Source: Microbulbifer agarilyticus S89
GTDB taxonomy: Bacteria > Pseudomonadota > Gammaproteobacteria > Pseudomonadales > Cellvibrionaceae
DNA length: 55,996 bases
Direction of reading: 5' to 3'
Assembly (NCBI RefSeq): GCF_000220505.1
Contig: NZ_AFPJ01000055.1
Location: 1-55,996 of the forward strand
Positions within the stretch are counted from its first letter, which is position 1. The number at the start of each line of letters is the position of its first letter. A program made the translations under genes and the position numbers. The notes under the pieces are model-generated. The model was not told where the DNA came from, made no database searches, and saw nothing but the letters and a program-made list of their open reading frames with translations. Shown piece by piece: positions 44,155 to 53,739 of the stretch.

Positions 44155-44688
44155 TTACTTCTTCTTGGCCTCTTTGCGATACACGTGCTCATCGGCGTAG
44201 CGGACACCCTTACCTTTGTAGGGCTCCGGCGGACGGAATGCGCGGATCTCAGCGGCCACTTGACCTAACAGCTGCTTATCGCTGCTCTTCAGTACGATTT
44301 CAGTCTGGCTCGGGGTTTCAGCAGTAACACCTTCCGGCAGTGCGTAATCTACCGGGTGCGAGAAACCGAGAGTCAGGTTAACGGTCTTACCAGATGCTTT
44401 CGCACGGTAACCTACACCGTTCAGCTGAAGTTTCTTTTCGAAACCCTGACTGACACCGACCACCATGTTGTTAACCAGCGCGCGGGTAGTGCCGGCGAGG
44501 GCACGAGCCTGCTTGGAACCGTTGCGTGCAGCAAAGGTCAGCTGATTCTCTTCCTGTTTAACTTCAACGTCACTGTGTGCGGAGAAGTTCAGGTTGCCAT
44601 TACCACCTTTCACAGCGATGTCCTGACCTGAAAGGCTCACGGACACGCCAGCGGGGATGCTTACGGGACTATTAGCTACTCGAGACAT
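44155..44688 (-). CDS. rplF: 50S ribosomal protein L6
   Basis: L6 (177 residues) lies at the base of the L7/L12 stalk near the GTPase-factor site. It has the duplicated L6 fold, with [20 protein letters not shown] in the second half and the closing [19 protein letters not shown]. It is 12 bases from rpsH. Confidence 0.98.
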   Translation of the reverse strand: MSRVANSPVSIPAGVSVSLSGQDIAVKGGNGNLNFSAHSDVEVKQEENQLTFAARNGSKQARALAGTTRALVNNMVVGVSQGFEKKLQLNGVGYRAKASGKTVNLTLGFSHPVDYALPEGVTAETPSQTEIVLKSSDKQLLGQVAAEIRAFRPPEPYKGKGVRYADEHVYRKEAKKK

Positions 44689-44700
44689 ATTAACCCCCGC

Positions 44701-45093
44701 TTAGAATACGGTGCAGAGCACTTCGCCGCCGACACCAGCCTGACGGGCAGCACGATCGGTCATCACACCTTTGGAGGTGGAGACGATTGCGATACCCAGG
44801 CCACCGCGAACGGACGGCAATGCTTTCTTACCTGCGTAGTTACGCAGGCCTGGACGGGAAACCCGATCCAGCTCAGCAATTACCGGCTTGCCCTGGAAGT
44901 ATTTCAATTCGATAGTCAGTTCAGGCTTGGCACCTTCGCTGACAGCTACGTCAGTAACATAACCTTCGCCCTTGAGGACGTTTGCTACGGCTACTTTCAG
45001 TTTGGAAGAAGGCATAGAAACACTGCCCTTGCCGCGCGCCAAGGCGTTGCGGACGCGGGTCAGCATATCTGCCAACGGATCTTGCATACTCAT
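44701..45093 (-). CDS. rpsH: 30S ribosomal protein S8
   Basis: S8 (130 residues) binds the central domain of 16S rRNA and in E. coli represses the spc operon by binding its own mRNA near rpl[16 protein letters not shown] and the C-terminal [20 protein letters not shown] are diagnostic. Confidence 0.98.
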   Translation of the reverse strand: MSMQDPLADMLTRVRNALARGKGSVSMPSSKLKVAVANVLKGEGYVTDVAVSEGAKPELTIELKYFQGKPVIAELDRVSRPGLRNYAGKKALPSVRGGLGIAIVSTSKGVMTDRAARQAGVGGEVLCTVF

Positions 45094-45120
45094 TACTTAA
45101 GACTCCTCAAGTCTGCCGTA

Positions 45121-45426
45121 TTACCAGCTGGACTTAACCAGACCGGGGACATCACCACGCATAGCGGCTTCACGCAGTTTGTTACGGCACAGGCCGAACT
45201 TGCGGTAGACAGCGTGGGGGCGACCAGTGATACGACAGCGACGTTGCTGACGTACCGGGCTTGCATCGCGCGGCATTTGTTGCAGCTTGAGTTGAGCCTC
45301 CCAGCGCTCCTCATCGGAAGCACTGGCACTGGCGATGATCGCCTTCAGCTCTTGACGCTTTTCGGCGTACTTAGCTGCGGTTCGAGCGCGCTTGTTCTCA
45401 CGCGCAATCATGGATTTCTTCGCCAT
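45121..45426 (-). CDS. rpsN: 30S ribosomal protein S14 (zinc-free form)
   Basis: S14 (101 residues) is the long form without the CxxC zinc pairs. [20 protein letters not shown] and the ending [19 protein letters not shown] ... [17 protein letters not shown] match gammaproteobacterial S14. It lies nine bases after rplE. Confidence 0.98.
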   Translation of the reverse strand: MAKKSMIARENKRARTAAKYAEKRQELKAIIASASASDEERWEAQLKLQQMPRDASPVRQQRRCRITGRPHAVYRKFGLCRNKLREAAMRGDVPGLVKSSW

Positions 45427-45435
45427 GGAATCCTC

Positions 45436-45975
45436 TTAACCCTTGAAAGGGAAGTTGAATGCTTTCAGCAGTGCACGACCTTGTTCGTCGGTAGCTGCTG
45501 TAGTAGTGATACAAATATCCAGGCCGCGGATTTTGTCTACTTTGTCGTAGTCAATTTCCGGGAAGATAATTTGTTCTGTTACACCCATTGAGAAGTTACC
45601 ACGACCGTCGAACTGCTTCGGGCTAATGCCACGGAAGTCGCGGATACGTGGGATAGCGATACCGATCAGTCGCTCCAGGAACTCATACATGCGCTCACCG
45701 CGCAGAGTTACCTTACAGCCGATCGGCCAGCCATCACGGATTTTGAAACCCGCGATAGACTTGCGCGCTTTGGTCACAATAGGTTTTTGACCAGTGATTG
45801 CAGTCATGTCATTGACTGCATGTTCCAGTACCTTCTTATCACCAATGGCTTCACCGACACCCATGTTGACGGTGATTTTGGTGATGCGCGGCACGGACAT
45901 TACGTTCTCAAGTCCCAGCTCTTCTTTCAGCTTGGACGCGAGTTCTTTGGTGTAGAGCTCTTTAAGCCTTGCCAT
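45436..45975 (-). CDS. rplE: 50S ribosomal protein L5
   Basis: L5 (179 residues) binds 5S rRNA and contacts the P-site tRNA and S13. I start at ATG 45975 (MARLKELY), the family start, not the upstream ATG 45984. ITLNMGVGEA-type motif is present as [15 protein letters not shown], with [20 protein letters not shown] near the end. The E. coli S8 repressor site lies near this start; I could not confirm one here. Confidence 0.98.
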   Translation of the reverse strand: MARLKELYTKELASKLKEELGLENVMSVPRITKITVNMGVGEAIGDKKVLEHAVNDMTAITGQKPIVTKARKSIAGFKIRDGWPIGCKVTLRGERMYEFLERLIGIAIPRIRDFRGISPKQFDGRGNFSMGVTEQIIFPEIDYDKVDKIRGLDICITTTAATDEQGRALLKAFNFPFKG

Positions 45976-45989
45976 GTTTTCCACCTGAC

Positions 45990-46307
45990 TTATGCGTCAA
46001 CGGCTTCGCCGCTGGATTTGAAGACGCGGATCTTAGTGCCATCTTCCAGTACTTTGAAGCCTACCCGGTCAGCTTTTTGCGTATTCGGGTTGAAGATGGC
46101 TACGTTGGAAACCTGAATAGCGGCTTCTTTCTCAACGATTCCACCGGCAACACCCAGCTGGGGGTTCGGCTTCTGGTGTTTCTTGATCATCTGAACACCG
46201 GACACGATCAGACGGCCATCGTTCAGCACCTTACGTACGGTGCCACGCTTGCCCTTGTCGCGACCGGCGATAACGATCACTTCATCGTCACGCTTGATCT
46301 TGCGCAT
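45990..46307 (-). CDS. rplX: 50S ribosomal protein L24
   Basis: L24 (105 residues) is an assembly initiator of the large subunit at the tunnel exit. It has the KOW motif [20 protein letters not shown] and [20 protein letters not shown]. It lies 14 bases before rplE and 20 after rplN. Confidence 0.98.
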   Translation of the reverse strand: MRKIKRDDEVIVIAGRDKGKRGTVRKVLNDGRLIVSGVQMIKKHQKPNPQLGVAGGIVEKEAAIQVSNVAIFNPNTQKADRVGFKVLEDGTKIRVFKSSGEAVDA

Positions 46308-46327
46308 TACTCTTCTCCGCTCGTGGC

Positions 46328-46696
46328 TTAGATAACTTCGGGAGCCAGTGAGATGATCTTCATGAACTTCTCACCGCGCAGCTCGCGAGTTACCGGGCCA
46401 AAAATACGGGTGCCAACCGGAGCTTGGTTCTGGTTCAGCAACACCGCTGCGTTATCGTCAAATTTGATCAGGGAGCCGTCCGGGCGACGCACACCTTTTT
46501 TGGTGCGAACCACAACAGCGGTCATTACCTGACCCTTTTTCACTTTACCGCGGGGAATTGCTTCCTTAACGGTTACCTTGATGATGTCGCCAACGCCAGC
46601 GTAGCGACGGTGGGAGCCGCCCAGCACCTTGATGCACATGACACGGCGAGCCCCACTGTTATCGGCTACTTCTAAGTAGGATTCTGCTTGAATCAT
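46328..46696 (-). CDS. rplN: 50S ribosomal protein L14
   Basis: L14 (122 residues) lies at the subunit interface. [18 protein letters not shown] and [20 protein letters not shown] are diagnostic. It starts the spc group; the 50-base gap to rpsQ contains a TTGACT on the minus strand but no correctly spaced -10 box, so S10 and spc are probably read through. Confidence 0.98.
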   Translation of the reverse strand: MIQAESYLEVADNSGARRVMCIKVLGGSHRRYAGVGDIIKVTVKEAIPRGKVKKGQVMTAVVVRTKKGVRRPDGSLIKFDDNAAVLLNQNQAPVGTRIFGPVTRELRGEKFMKIISLAPEVI

Positions 46697-46746
46697 TGTT
46701 CCTCTCCGAAAACCTGTTTAGGTCTTCACAGTCAATGGGCCCAGGA

Positions 46747-47010
46747 TTAAACCTTCGCCGCACGCTCTACAATAGTCTGCAAGGACCAGGACTTACTCTT
46801 GGACAGCGGACGAGATTCTTCAATGGTCACAACATCACCGATGCCGCATTCATTGTTTTCGTCGTGTGCCTTGAGCTTGGTGGACTTGCTCACGATTTTG
46901 CCGTAGATCGGGTGCTTAACACGGCGCTCGATCAAAACGGTGATGGTTTTATCCATCTTGTCACTCACAACCTTACCGGTCAGAGTACGCTTCAGTTTTG
47001 CTTCAGCCAT
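46747..47010 (-). CDS. rpsQ: 30S ribosomal protein S17
   Basis: S17 (87 residues) is an OB-fold primary rRNA-binding protein. [19 protein letters not shown] and [20 protein letters not shown] are typical. It is the last gene of the classical S10 operon and starts two bases from the rpmC end. Confidence 0.98.
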   Translation of the reverse strand: MAEAKLKRTLTGKVVSDKMDKTITVLIERRVKHPIYGKIVSKSTKLKAHDENNECGIGDVVTIEESRPLSKSKSWSLQTIVERAAKV

Positions 47011-47012
47011 GA

Positions 47013-47204
47013 TTAATTACCTGCCTTCTCGGTCAACACAGTCTTAATGCGAGCAATGTCGCGACGAGTCTGCTTCAGCAGATGGGTCTGAGTCAGCTGA
47101 CCGGTGGACTTCTGCATACGCAGCTTGAACTGTGCTTCAAGCTGAGTAATCAGTTCCTGGTTCAGTTCTTCAACTGACTTTGAGCGTAGATCTGCAGTCT
47201 TCAT
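47013..47204 (-). CDS. rpmC: 50S ribosomal protein L29
   Basis: A 63-residue two-helix protein near the tunnel exit, where the signal recognition particle and trigger factor dock. [20 protein letters not shown] and the ending [14 protein letters not shown] fit. Its start codon shares one base with the rplP stop (TAATG). Confidence 0.97.
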   Translation of the reverse strand: MKTADLRSKSVEELNQELITQLEAQFKLRMQKSTGQLTQTHLLKQTRRDIARIKTVLTEKAGN

Positions 47205-47617
47205 TACATCACCGAACGCTTAACGAAAGTTGTCTTTACAGGCAGCTTGGCTGCGGCGAGCTCAAATGCTTCGCGAGCCAATTCTTCGGAAACGCCTTCC
47301 ATTTCATAGAGGACTTTTCCTGGCTGAATCTGGGCAACCCAGTATTCAACGCCACCCTTACCTTTACCCATCCGAACCTCAAGAGGCTTGTTGGTGATGG
47401 GCTTGTCCGGAAACACACGAATCCAGATTTTACCGCCACGTTTAACGTGACGAGTCATTGCGCGACGAGCCGCTTCGATCTGACGCGCAGTAATGCGTCC
47501 ACGACCGATGGCCTTGAGGCCGAACTCGCCAAAGCTCACTTTAGAGCCGCGCTGAGAAAGACCGCGGTTGCGACCCTTCTGTACCTTGCGGAATTTTGTA
47601 CGCTTTGGTTGTAGCAT
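47204..47617 (-). CDS. rplP: 50S ribosomal protein L16
   Basis: L16 (137 residues) lies near the A-site tRNA elbow. [29 protein letters not shown] and [20 protein letters not shown] are conserved. It is coupled to rpmC by a one-base stop/start overlap. Confidence 0.98.
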   Translation of the reverse strand: MLQPKRTKFRKVQKGRNRGLSQRGSKVSFGEFGLKAIGRGRITARQIEAARRAMTRHVKRGGKIWIRVFPDKPITNKPLEVRMGKGKGGVEYWVAQIQPGKVLYEMEGVSEELAREAFELAAAKLPVKTTFVKRSVM

Positions 47618-47628
47618 CTGCGCACCCC

Positions 47629-48306
47629 TTACTTAGCTTTTTTGCGAGGCTTCGCTGGCTTCTCTTCGGCAACTTCGTCACCGATGACTTCACCTTTGAA
47701 GATCCAAACTTTCACACCAATGATGCCGTAAGTAGTGCTGGCTTCAGCGGTGCCGTAGTCAATGTTGGCGCGCAGAGTGTGCAGCGGTACACGACCTTCA
47801 CGGTACCATTCGGTACGCGCGATCTCGGCGCCGCCCAAACGGCCGCTAACCTGGATCTTGATACCTTCTGCGCCCTGACGCATGGCGTTCTGTACGGCAC
47901 GCTTCATAGCGCGACGGAACATAACGCGACGCTCCAGCTGCTGAGCAACGTTCTGGCCAACCAGAGTGGCGTCCAGATCAGGCTTGCGCACTTCTTCGAT
48001 GTCGATGTGCACGGGCACACCCATCTGCTTGCTCACCTCGTTGCGCAGACGCTCTACGTCTTCGCCTTTCTTACCGATTACGATGCCCGGACGCGCAGTG
48101 TGAATGGTCACACGAGCGGTGTTGGCCGGACGTTCGATCTCGATGCGGCTCACAGAAGCGTGGGCCAGTTTCTTGCGAATGAATTCGCGAACTTTCAGAT
48201 CCGTGTACAGCTTGTCTGCGTACTCGTCGCTGCCGGCATACCAAACAGAAGTATGCTTTTTAACGATACCCAGACGAATGCCGGTAGGATGTACTTTTTG
48301 TCCCAT
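47629..48306 (-). CDS. rpsC: 30S ribosomal protein S3
   Basis: S3 (225 residues) helps form the mRNA entry tunnel. It has the KH type-2 domain with the GXXG loop in [16 protein letters not shown] and the C-terminal domain [20 protein letters not shown]. The tail is Lys/Pro/Glu-rich. Confidence 0.98.
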   Translation of the reverse strand: MGQKVHPTGIRLGIVKKHTSVWYAGSDEYADKLYTDLKVREFIRKKLAHASVSRIEIERPANTARVTIHTARPGIVIGKKGEDVERLRNEVSKQMGVPVHIDIEEVRKPDLDATLVGQNVAQQLERRVMFRRAMKRAVQNAMRQGAEGIKIQVSGRLGGAEIARTEWYREGRVPLHTLRANIDYGTAEASTTYGIIGVKVWIFKGEVIGDEVAEEKPAKPRKKAK

Positions 48307-48325
48307 GGTTTTCTCGCCTGCTCTC

Positions 48326-48658
48326 TTATTTCTCGGCTACTTTCACAGTGATGTGACAAGTACGCTTCAGAATACGATCGGCACGACCTTTTGCACGCGG
48401 CTTAATGCGCTTCATGGTCATACCCTCATCCACGAAGATGGTGGAAACCTTCAGCTCGTCGACGTCGGCACCTTCGTTGTGCTCGGCGTTGGCGATTGCA
48501 GATTCCAGAATCTTCTTGACGATCGCAGCACCCTTCTTGTGGCTGAAAGCCAGGATATCCAGGGCTTCCTCGACACCTTTGCCGCGAATCTGATCAGCTA
48601 CCAGACGCGCTTTCTGTGCCGAAAGACGAGCACCGCGTAGTTTTGCTTGCACTTCCAT
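48326..48658 (-). CDS. rplV: 50S ribosomal protein L22
   Basis: L22 (110 residues) lines the narrow part of the nascent-peptide tunnel with a beta-hairpin. [20 protein letters not shown] and the hairpin region [20 protein letters not shown] are typical; macrolide-contact hairpin length looks normal. Confidence 0.98.
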   Translation of the reverse strand: MEVQAKLRGARLSAQKARLVADQIRGKGVEEALDILAFSHKKGAAIVKKILESAIANAEHNEGADVDELKVSTIFVDEGMTMKRIKPRAKGRADRILKRTCHITVKVAEK

Positions 48659-48673
48659 CTCTATAACCTCGGC

Positions 48674-48952
48674 TTAGCGCTTCTTCGCTTTCTTATCCGC
48701 GGCGTGGCCACGGTAAGTGCGGGTAGCGGCGAATTCGCCCAGCTTGTGGCCAACCATTTCTTCGTTGACCAGAACGGGCACGTGTTGACGACCGTTGTGT
48801 ACAGCAATCGTCAGGCCCACCATTTCCGGCATAACCATGGAACGGCGGGACCAGGTTTTAATCGGCCGGCGATCATTTTTCTCGATCGCTGCCTCCACCT
48901 TCTTGATCAAATGCAGATCAATAAAGGGACCTTTCTTTAATGAGCGTGGCAC
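48674..48952 (-). CDS. rpsS: 30S ribosomal protein S19
   Basis: S19 (92 residues) forms a complex with S13 in the small-subunit head. [19 protein letters not shown] and [20 protein letters not shown] are conserved, as is the C-terminal [16 protein letters not shown]. Confidence 0.98.
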   Translation of the reverse strand: MPRSLKKGPFIDLHLIKKVEAAIEKNDRRPIKTWSRRSMVMPEMVGLTIAVHNGRQHVPVLVNEEMVGHKLGEFAATRTYRGHAADKKAKKR

Positions 48953-48989
48953 TGTCGATTCCTCTCTAGCAGCTCAGACATCGCGCGGC

Positions 48990-49814
48990 TTATTTGCCGC
49001 GACGACGTACAATCATGTTGTCGGTGCGCTTGTTCTTACGCGTTTTCTTACCCTTGGTCGGAACGCCCCAAGGTGTCACAGGGTGACGACCACCGGAGGT
49101 ACGACCTTCACCACCACCATGCGGGTGGTCTACCGGGTTCATCGCCACACCGCGAACGGTAGGACGAACACCGCGCCAGCGTTTGGCACCAGCTTTACCC
49201 AGCTTGCGCAGGCTGTGTTCAGAGTTGCTCACTTCACCCAGGGTGGCGCGGCACTCAGACAGAACTTTACGCATTTCGCCAGAACGCAGACGGATAGTCG
49301 CGTACTGACCTTCACGGGCAACCAGCTGTACAGAGGCACCGGCAGAGCGGGCCAGCTGAGCACCTTTACCAGGCTTCAGCTCGATGGCGTGAATGACAGA
49401 ACCAACCGGGATGTTGCGCAGCGGCAGGGTGTTACCTACAGCGATGGGCGCAGCGTCGCCAGACTGGATCTTGGCACCGGCCTTGAGGCCTTTCGGCGCA
49501 ATGATGTAACGACGCTCACCGTCGGCGTAGCACACCAGAGCGATGTGCGCAGTACGGTTAGGATCGTATTCCAGACGCTCAACGGTGGCTGGAATGCCAT
49601 CTTTGTTGCGTTTGAAATCCACTACGCGATAGTGATGCTTGTGACCACCACCGATGTGACGGGTGGTAATGCGACCGTTGTTGTTACGGCCACCGGTCTT
49701 GGACTTCTTCTCAACCAGCGGAGCGTAAGGCGCACCTTTGTGCAGGTCGGAGTTAACAACCTTAACCAGGTGACGACGGCCGGCAGAGGTCGGTTTTGTT
49801 TTTACAATAGCCAT
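48990..49814 (-). CDS. rplB: 50S ribosomal protein L2
   Basis: L2 (274 residues) is needed for subunit association and peptidyl transferase assembly. [20 protein letters not shown] and the C-terminal [20 protein letters not shown], with the conserved His near the catalytic centre, are present. It follows rplW by 14 bases. Confidence 0.99.
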   Translation of the reverse strand: MAIVKTKPTSAGRRHLVKVVNSDLHKGAPYAPLVEKKSKTGGRNNNGRITTRHIGGGHKHHYRVVDFKRNKDGIPATVERLEYDPNRTAHIALVCYADGERRYIIAPKGLKAGAKIQSGDAAPIAVGNTLPLRNIPVGSVIHAIELKPGKGAQLARSAGASVQLVAREGQYATIRLRSGEMRKVLSECRATLGEVSNSEHSLRKLGKAGAKRWRGVRPTVRGVAMNPVDHPHGGGEGRTSGGRHPVTPWGVPTKGKKTRKNKRTDNMIVRRRGK

Positions 49815-49828
49815 TGCAACTTTCCCCT

Positions 49829-50125
49829 TTACTCAGCAGCTTCGAAGTTGATGTCGCTGCCTTCGGCCAGACGAACGTAGGCTTTTTTCCAATCGTTGCG
49901 CACGCCCATGCCGTAGCGGGTGCGCTTGGTTTTGCCTTTAACGTTCACGGTGCGAACCTGCTCAACAGAAACGTTGAACAGCTTTTCAACCGCAGCTTTC
50001 ACTTCAGCCTTGGTGGCATCGGTGGTCACCTTAAACACTACCTGGTTGGCGGCATCCGCCAGTACAGCAGCCTTCTCGGAAATTACCGGACCCAGCAATA
50101 CTTTGTAGATTCGCTCTTGGTTCAT
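49829..50125 (-). CDS. rplW: 50S ribosomal protein L23
   Basis: L23 (98 residues) is the tunnel-exit docking site for trigger factor and SRP. It has [20 protein letters not shown] and [15 protein letters not shown]. It overlaps rplD by four bases (ATGA). Confidence 0.98.
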   Translation of the reverse strand: MNQERIYKVLLGPVISEKAAVLADAANQVVFKVTTDATKAEVKAAVEKLFNVSVEQVRTVNVKGKTKRTRYGMGVRNDWKKAYVRLAEGSDINFEAAE

Positions 50126-50736
50126 CCCAGCACCTCATCAATTTTCTTCAGTGCAGAAACGGTAACCACGACCTTGTCAAAGCGAATCAGGCTTACTGGA
50201 TCGATAGCCTGTACATCGCGAACATCGATCTTGTGCAGGTTGCGCGCGGCCAGGTAGAGGTTTTCATTAACCTCTTCGGTCACGATCAACGCGTCGGACA
50301 GATCGTACTGTGCCAGCTTGGTTACCAGCTGCTTGGTCTTCGGCGCTTCAACGTCGAAAGACTCAACTACAACCAGACGCTCCTGACGAGCCAGCTCAGA
50401 AAGAATACAGCGCAGTGCAGCGCGGTACATTTTCTTGTTGAGCTTTACACTGTGATCACGCGGCTCAGCGGCGAAGGTTACGCCACCGGAACGCCACAGC
50501 GGGCTGCGAATAGTACCGGCACGAGCACGGCCAGTACCTTTTTGGCGCCACGGCTTCTTGCCGCCGCCGGAAACCGCAGAGCGGTTTTTCTGAGCCTTGG
50601 TACCCTGACGAGCGCCAGCCATGTAGGCGACGACTGCCTGGTGCACCAGGTCCTGATTGAATTCACGACCGAAAGCCACTTCAGAGACTGCAACAGTGCC
50701 TTTAGCGCCTTCGGGAGTAGCGATATTCAGTTCCAT
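50122..50736 (-). CDS. rplD: 50S ribosomal protein L4
   Basis: L4 (204 residues) binds 23S rRNA and lines the tunnel; in E. coli it represses the S10 operon. [20 protein letters not shown] is the extended tunnel loop and [20 protein letters not shown] follows. It is translationally coupled to rplW. Confidence 0.98.
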   Translation of the reverse strand: MELNIATPEGAKGTVAVSEVAFGREFNQDLVHQAVVAYMAGARQGTKAQKNRSAVSGGGKKPWRQKGTGRARAGTIRSPLWRSGGVTFAAEPRDHSVKLNKKMYRAALRCILSELARQERLVVVESFDVEAPKTKQLVTKLAQYDLSDALIVTEEVNENLYLAARNLHKIDVRDVQAIDPVSLIRFDKVVVTVSALKKIDEVLG

Positions 50737-50754
50737 ATCTATTTCCCCTCAGAC

Positions 50755-51390
50755 TTAGGCTTTAACTGCCGGACGAACGATTACGTCACCACCGGGAGCG
50801 CCAGGTACGGCACCTTTAACCAGCAGCAAGTTACGTTCGGCATCAACACGAACCACTTCCAGGTTTTGCGTAGTTACACGCTCAGCACCCATGTGACCGG
50901 CCATTTTCTTGCCTTTCCACACACGACCAGGAGTCTGGCACTGACCGATAGAACCGGGAGCGCGGTGAGACAGGGAGTTACCGTGAGTAGCGTCCTGGGT
51001 ACGGAAATTCCAGCGCTTAACGCCACCCTGGAAACCTTTACCTTTGGAAGTGCCGGTTACGTCGATCTTCTGACCAGCTTCAAAGCCAGATACAGTGATT
51101 TCAGAACCGATTTCGAAGGACTCTTCAGAACCGTCAGTGCGCAGTTCGAAAAGTGCAGAGCCAGCCTCAGTGTTGGCTTTGGCGAAGTGGCCCGCTTGGG
51201 GCTTGGAGACACGGGAAGCCTTACGGGAACCCACAGTTACCTGAACCGCGGAGTAGCCGTCAGTTTCCACAGTTTTCACCTGAGTGACGCGATTCGGAGC
51301 TACCTCGATAACAGTTACCGGGATAGAAGCGCCATCTTCGGTGAAGATGCGAGTCATGCCGCTCTTGCGGCCGACAATACCTATAGTCAT
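50755..51390 (-). CDS. rplC: 50S ribosomal protein L3
   Basis: L3 (211 residues) is an early assembly protein whose loop reaches the peptidyl transferase centre. [17 protein letters not shown] and [20 protein letters not shown] are typical, the latter containing the Gln methylated by PrmB in E. coli. It is separated from rpsJ by 110 bases. Confidence 0.98.
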   Translation of the reverse strand: MTIGIVGRKSGMTRIFTEDGASIPVTVIEVAPNRVTQVKTVETDGYSAVQVTVGSRKASRVSKPQAGHFAKANTEAGSALFELRTDGSEESFEIGSEITVSGFEAGQKIDVTGTSKGKGFQGGVKRWNFRTQDATHGNSLSHRAPGSIGQCQTPGRVWKGKKMAGHMGAERVTTQNLEVVRVDAERNLLLVKGAVPGAPGGDVIVRPAVKA

Positions 51391-51500
51391 CTTTTCAACC
51401 TCTCAGTGCACGGGGCTTTAACCCACTGCGGCCGCCCAATTTCAGAGCGTTACACTACCCAGACCGTTTTCGCCTGGGATTCGGTAGTTAATTTAACGTG
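51391..51500 (-). other. rpsJ-rplC spacer with hairpin
   Basis: This 110-base gap is longer than most in the operon. On the minus strand CCCAG and CTGGG flank an 11-base loop near 51456-51478, with ACTA/TAGT further out. It might modulate expression between rpsJ and rplC. Confidence 0.35.
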
Positions 51501-51812
51501 TTAGCCGAGACTAATCTGAACCTCAACACCGGCCGCCAGATCGAGCTTCATCAGCGCGTCAACGGTTTTCTCGGTAGGTTCTACGATGTCCAGCAAACGC
51601 TTGTGAGTACGGATTTCGTACTGGTCGCGCGCGTCTTTGTTGACGTGCGGAGAAATCAGTACGGTGTACTTCTCTTTACGAGTCGGCAGCGGGATAGGAC
51701 CGCGTACTTGTGCGCCAGTGCGCTTGGCCGTCTCAACAATCTCCTGGGTAGACGCGTCGATCAGCTTGTGATCGAACGCCTTCAGGCGAATTCGGATGCG
51801 TTGACCCTGCAT
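51501..51812 (-). CDS. rpsJ: 30S ribosomal protein S10 (NusE)
   Basis: S10 (103 residues) is a small-subunit head protein that also serves as NusE in antitermination. I start at ATG 51812 ([15 protein letters not shown]), giving the canonical length; the upstream ATG 51827 adds five residues. [20 protein letters not shown] is the conserved loop. It is the first gene of the ribosomal superoperon. Confidence 0.98.
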   Translation of the reverse strand: MQGQRIRIRLKAFDHKLIDASTQEIVETAKRTGAQVRGPIPLPTRKEKYTVLISPHVNKDARDQYEIRTHKRLLDIVEPTEKTVDALMKLDLAAGVEVQISLG

Positions 51813-51887
51813 GGAATCAAACTCCAATAATAAAAACTAAAGAACGTCCTTTTACGCAACCCCGAGGGCGGGCGAAAAGGAGCGCGA

Positions 51888-51916
51888 ATTCTACGGGCGA
51901 AGTTTTGAGCTGTCAA
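51888..51916 (-). promoter_or_regulatory. Sigma70 promoter of the S10 operon
   Basis: On the minus strand a perfect TTGACA (51911-51916) and TAGAAT (51888-51893) are 17 bases apart. The predicted start near 51881 gives a leader of about 70 bases, much shorter than the ~170-base L4-controlled leader of E. coli. The -35 box begins three bases after the tpsB stop codon. Confidence 0.88.
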
Positions 51917-51919
51917 CCG

Positions 51920-53623
51920 CTAATAGCGAACACTCATGCGGGCATAAAACACGGCAGATTCCTGCTCCGGAATCGCTTCCTTGGTGGGCTCCGCGTAGTT
52001 CATCGACAGTGACCATGAAGACCCGGACAGTGCCATTCCGAGCCCACCGGCACCCAGAGGTGTCTCGACATTGATATTGCCGGAGCCGTCCTGACTGCGG
52101 TCCAGGGACTTGGCCTCACCGTAGTCAAAGAACAGGTACGGCTCGACGGTCACCCCCCATGGCTGCCAGGCATCGTAGTGCAGCTCAACCTGCCCGTACC
52201 ACCCTCGGTCGCCGCTGACAGCGCTGGGCAGATAGCCCCTGATACTGGTAGGACCACCCAGCGAGAACGATAACGACCCCGGCAGCTGTGCGTCATTACT
52301 GTACTGCCAGGAGGAAAGCAGAATGCCGTAGAAACCTGTAGTACCTGCACGCAGATATCCGGTCAGGGCGCCGTTATACAGGGTTTCCTGGGTAGCCTGA
52401 CGCGCAGACCCCACGTCCGACTTGTCGTCAAAATCAGTGTAGGCCAGCATTTGGCGACCGGTCAGCTGCCAGTTGCGCCCCACCCAGTTCACACTCACAC
52501 CAACCTGACCCTGCAGGATAGCGTCGTCACTAAAGACAACCCCAGCAATTTCAGTGGTAGAACGGGTATAGCCCGCGGCGCCAAGCACATTCAGCCAGCC
52601 GCGCTCGCCGGACCACGCTAGCCAGGAGGACTCGAGGCCGAGGCGGTGAGAATCACCCTGCACATCGGAAGTGGCGAAATCCCCTTCGGTCAGGTCGGTA
52701 CGGGTCAGTGACGCACTGCCACCGACACGCCAAAGGGTACCCGGCAGAGGCCGGTTGTAGCTGAGACTGAGGGACTGCGCCCCCTCACTACCCGACAGGT
52801 AAGCAATGGCGCGGTCGCCACCAGACAACAGGTGCTGGCGGCGATACATAAAGCCGAGTGACTCGCGCCCGGAACTCTCGTAACCGTAATTATCGGCGAA
52901 CGTCTGGAAAAAGCCGCGTTCGGGCTCTTGGACCGTGACCACAATATCGGTCAGGCCGAAGGATTCACCACGGCGCAGTTCCGCCCGGATGCGTTCGTCA
53001 TGCAAGCGGTTGAACTCGAGGATATCCGCCTGCAGCAGCGGCATATCCACGGTTTCCTGCCCCTGGTGCTTGACCATCCATTCCGAGAAGAAGGCATCCG
53101 GCGTGTATTCGTTGCCTTCAAAGCGGATTTCACCCAGCTTGCCCTCAATCAGGCGAATCGACACTACGCCCTCTTTTACTTCCTGCTGCGGCAAGACCGC
53201 TACGGCGGTGTAGACGCCCGACTCGCGGTAGGTGCGGTTAACCGACTCGACGATTTCCATCAGCTGGCTGTGCGCTACCTGCTGCCCCAGGTACGGCAGG
53301 ACGATGTCCCGCAGCTGCTGCTCGGTAAGTAGCTCCGATGGACTGAAGCGTACGCTGCGCAACTCGAACACCGGCCCCTCAAGCTCCCGGGGATCACCGG
53401 TCACTTCAACTTCATCAATCAACCGCAAAGCGGGCATCGCAGGGCGATCCATCAGCAACTGCTCGCGACGACGGATCTCCGCGGCCTGCTCGCCGGCATC
53501 AGCCCCTGGAATGTGGTCGGGCAGATCAACTTCCGTCTGCGCCCAGGCACAGGGCGCCGCTACTGCGAGCACCAGTGCCTGCGCGAGTTTTCCAAATTCC
53601 AACCTTGCCACTTTCACCACCAT
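51920..53623 (-). CDS. Two-partner secretion transporter TpsB (ShlB/FhaC/HecB family)
   Basis: A 567-residue outer-membrane Omp85-superfamily transporter that exports its TpsA partner. It has a signal peptide ending CAWA-Q, an N-terminal plug-helix region, two POTRA domains (about 85-235, with FELRSVRFSPSELLTEQQL and VSIRLIEGKLGEIRFEGNEY) and a 16-strand barrel. The conserved lid-loop motif is IRGYLPSAVSGDRG. The last residues VFYARMSVRY form the terminal strand. It lies downstream of tpsA on the same strand. Confidence 0.93.
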   Translation of the reverse strand: MVVKVARLEFGKLAQALVLAVAAPCAWAQTEVDLPDHIPGADAGEQAAEIRRREQLLMDRPAMPALRLIDEVEVTGDPRELEGPVFELRSVRFSPSELLTEQQLRDIVLPYLGQQVAHSQLMEIVESVNRTYRESGVYTAVAVLPQQEVKEGVVSIRLIEGKLGEIRFEGNEYTPDAFFSEWMVKHQGQETVDMPLLQADILEFNRLHDERIRAELRRGESFGLTDIVVTVQEPERGFFQTFADNYGYESSGRESLGFMYRRQHLLSGGDRAIAYLSGSEGAQSLSLSYNRPLPGTLWRVGGSASLTRTDLTEGDFATSDVQGDSHRLGLESSWLAWSGERGWLNVLGAAGYTRSTTEIAGVVFSDDAILQGQVGVSVNWVGRNWQLTGRQMLAYTDFDDKSDVGSARQATQETLYNGALTGYLRAGTTGFYGILLSSWQYSNDAQLPGSLSFSLGGPTSIRGYLPSAVSGDRGWYGQVELHYDAWQPWGVTVEPYLFFDYGEAKSLDRSQDGSGNINVETPLGAGGLGMALSGSSWSLSMNYAEPTKEAIPEQESAVFYARMSVRY

Positions 53624-53680
53624 TCAGGTTTATCGCCAATTTCCGCCGGTTCGCGCCGGAACGGCCGTATTACATCTTTT

Positions 53681-53704
53681 TATATAAACGTCTATATAAA
53701 CGTC
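53681..53704. repeat. 12-base perfect tandem duplication between tpsA and tpsB
   Basis: TATATAAACGTC occurs twice with no gap. On the minus strand it gives two AT-rich TTTATATA blocks before tpsB, which might act as extra -10-like elements. Confidence 0.8.
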
Positions 53705-53715
53705 GTTCGCGCTTA

Positions 53716-53733
53716 CCCCCTCAAGCGAGGGGG
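53716..53733 (-). terminator. Hairpin after tpsA
   Basis: CCCCCTC and GAGGGGG pair around an AAGC loop, six bases after the tpsA stop. There is no T-run; it may attenuate tpsB expression or stabilise the tpsA message. Confidence 0.45.
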
Positions 53734-53739
53734 AGAGAA

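Noticed and set aside
46697-46746. Separate spc-operon promoter before rplN
   Set aside because: A TTGACT is present but no -10 hexamer lies at 16-18 bases.
48795-49880. 361-codon + strand frame opposite rplB
   Set aside because: Antisense shadow with Thr/Arg-rich low-complexity translation.
50233-51504. 423-codon + strand frame opposite rplD and rplC
   Set aside because: Antisense shadow of ribosomal genes with no recognisable domain.
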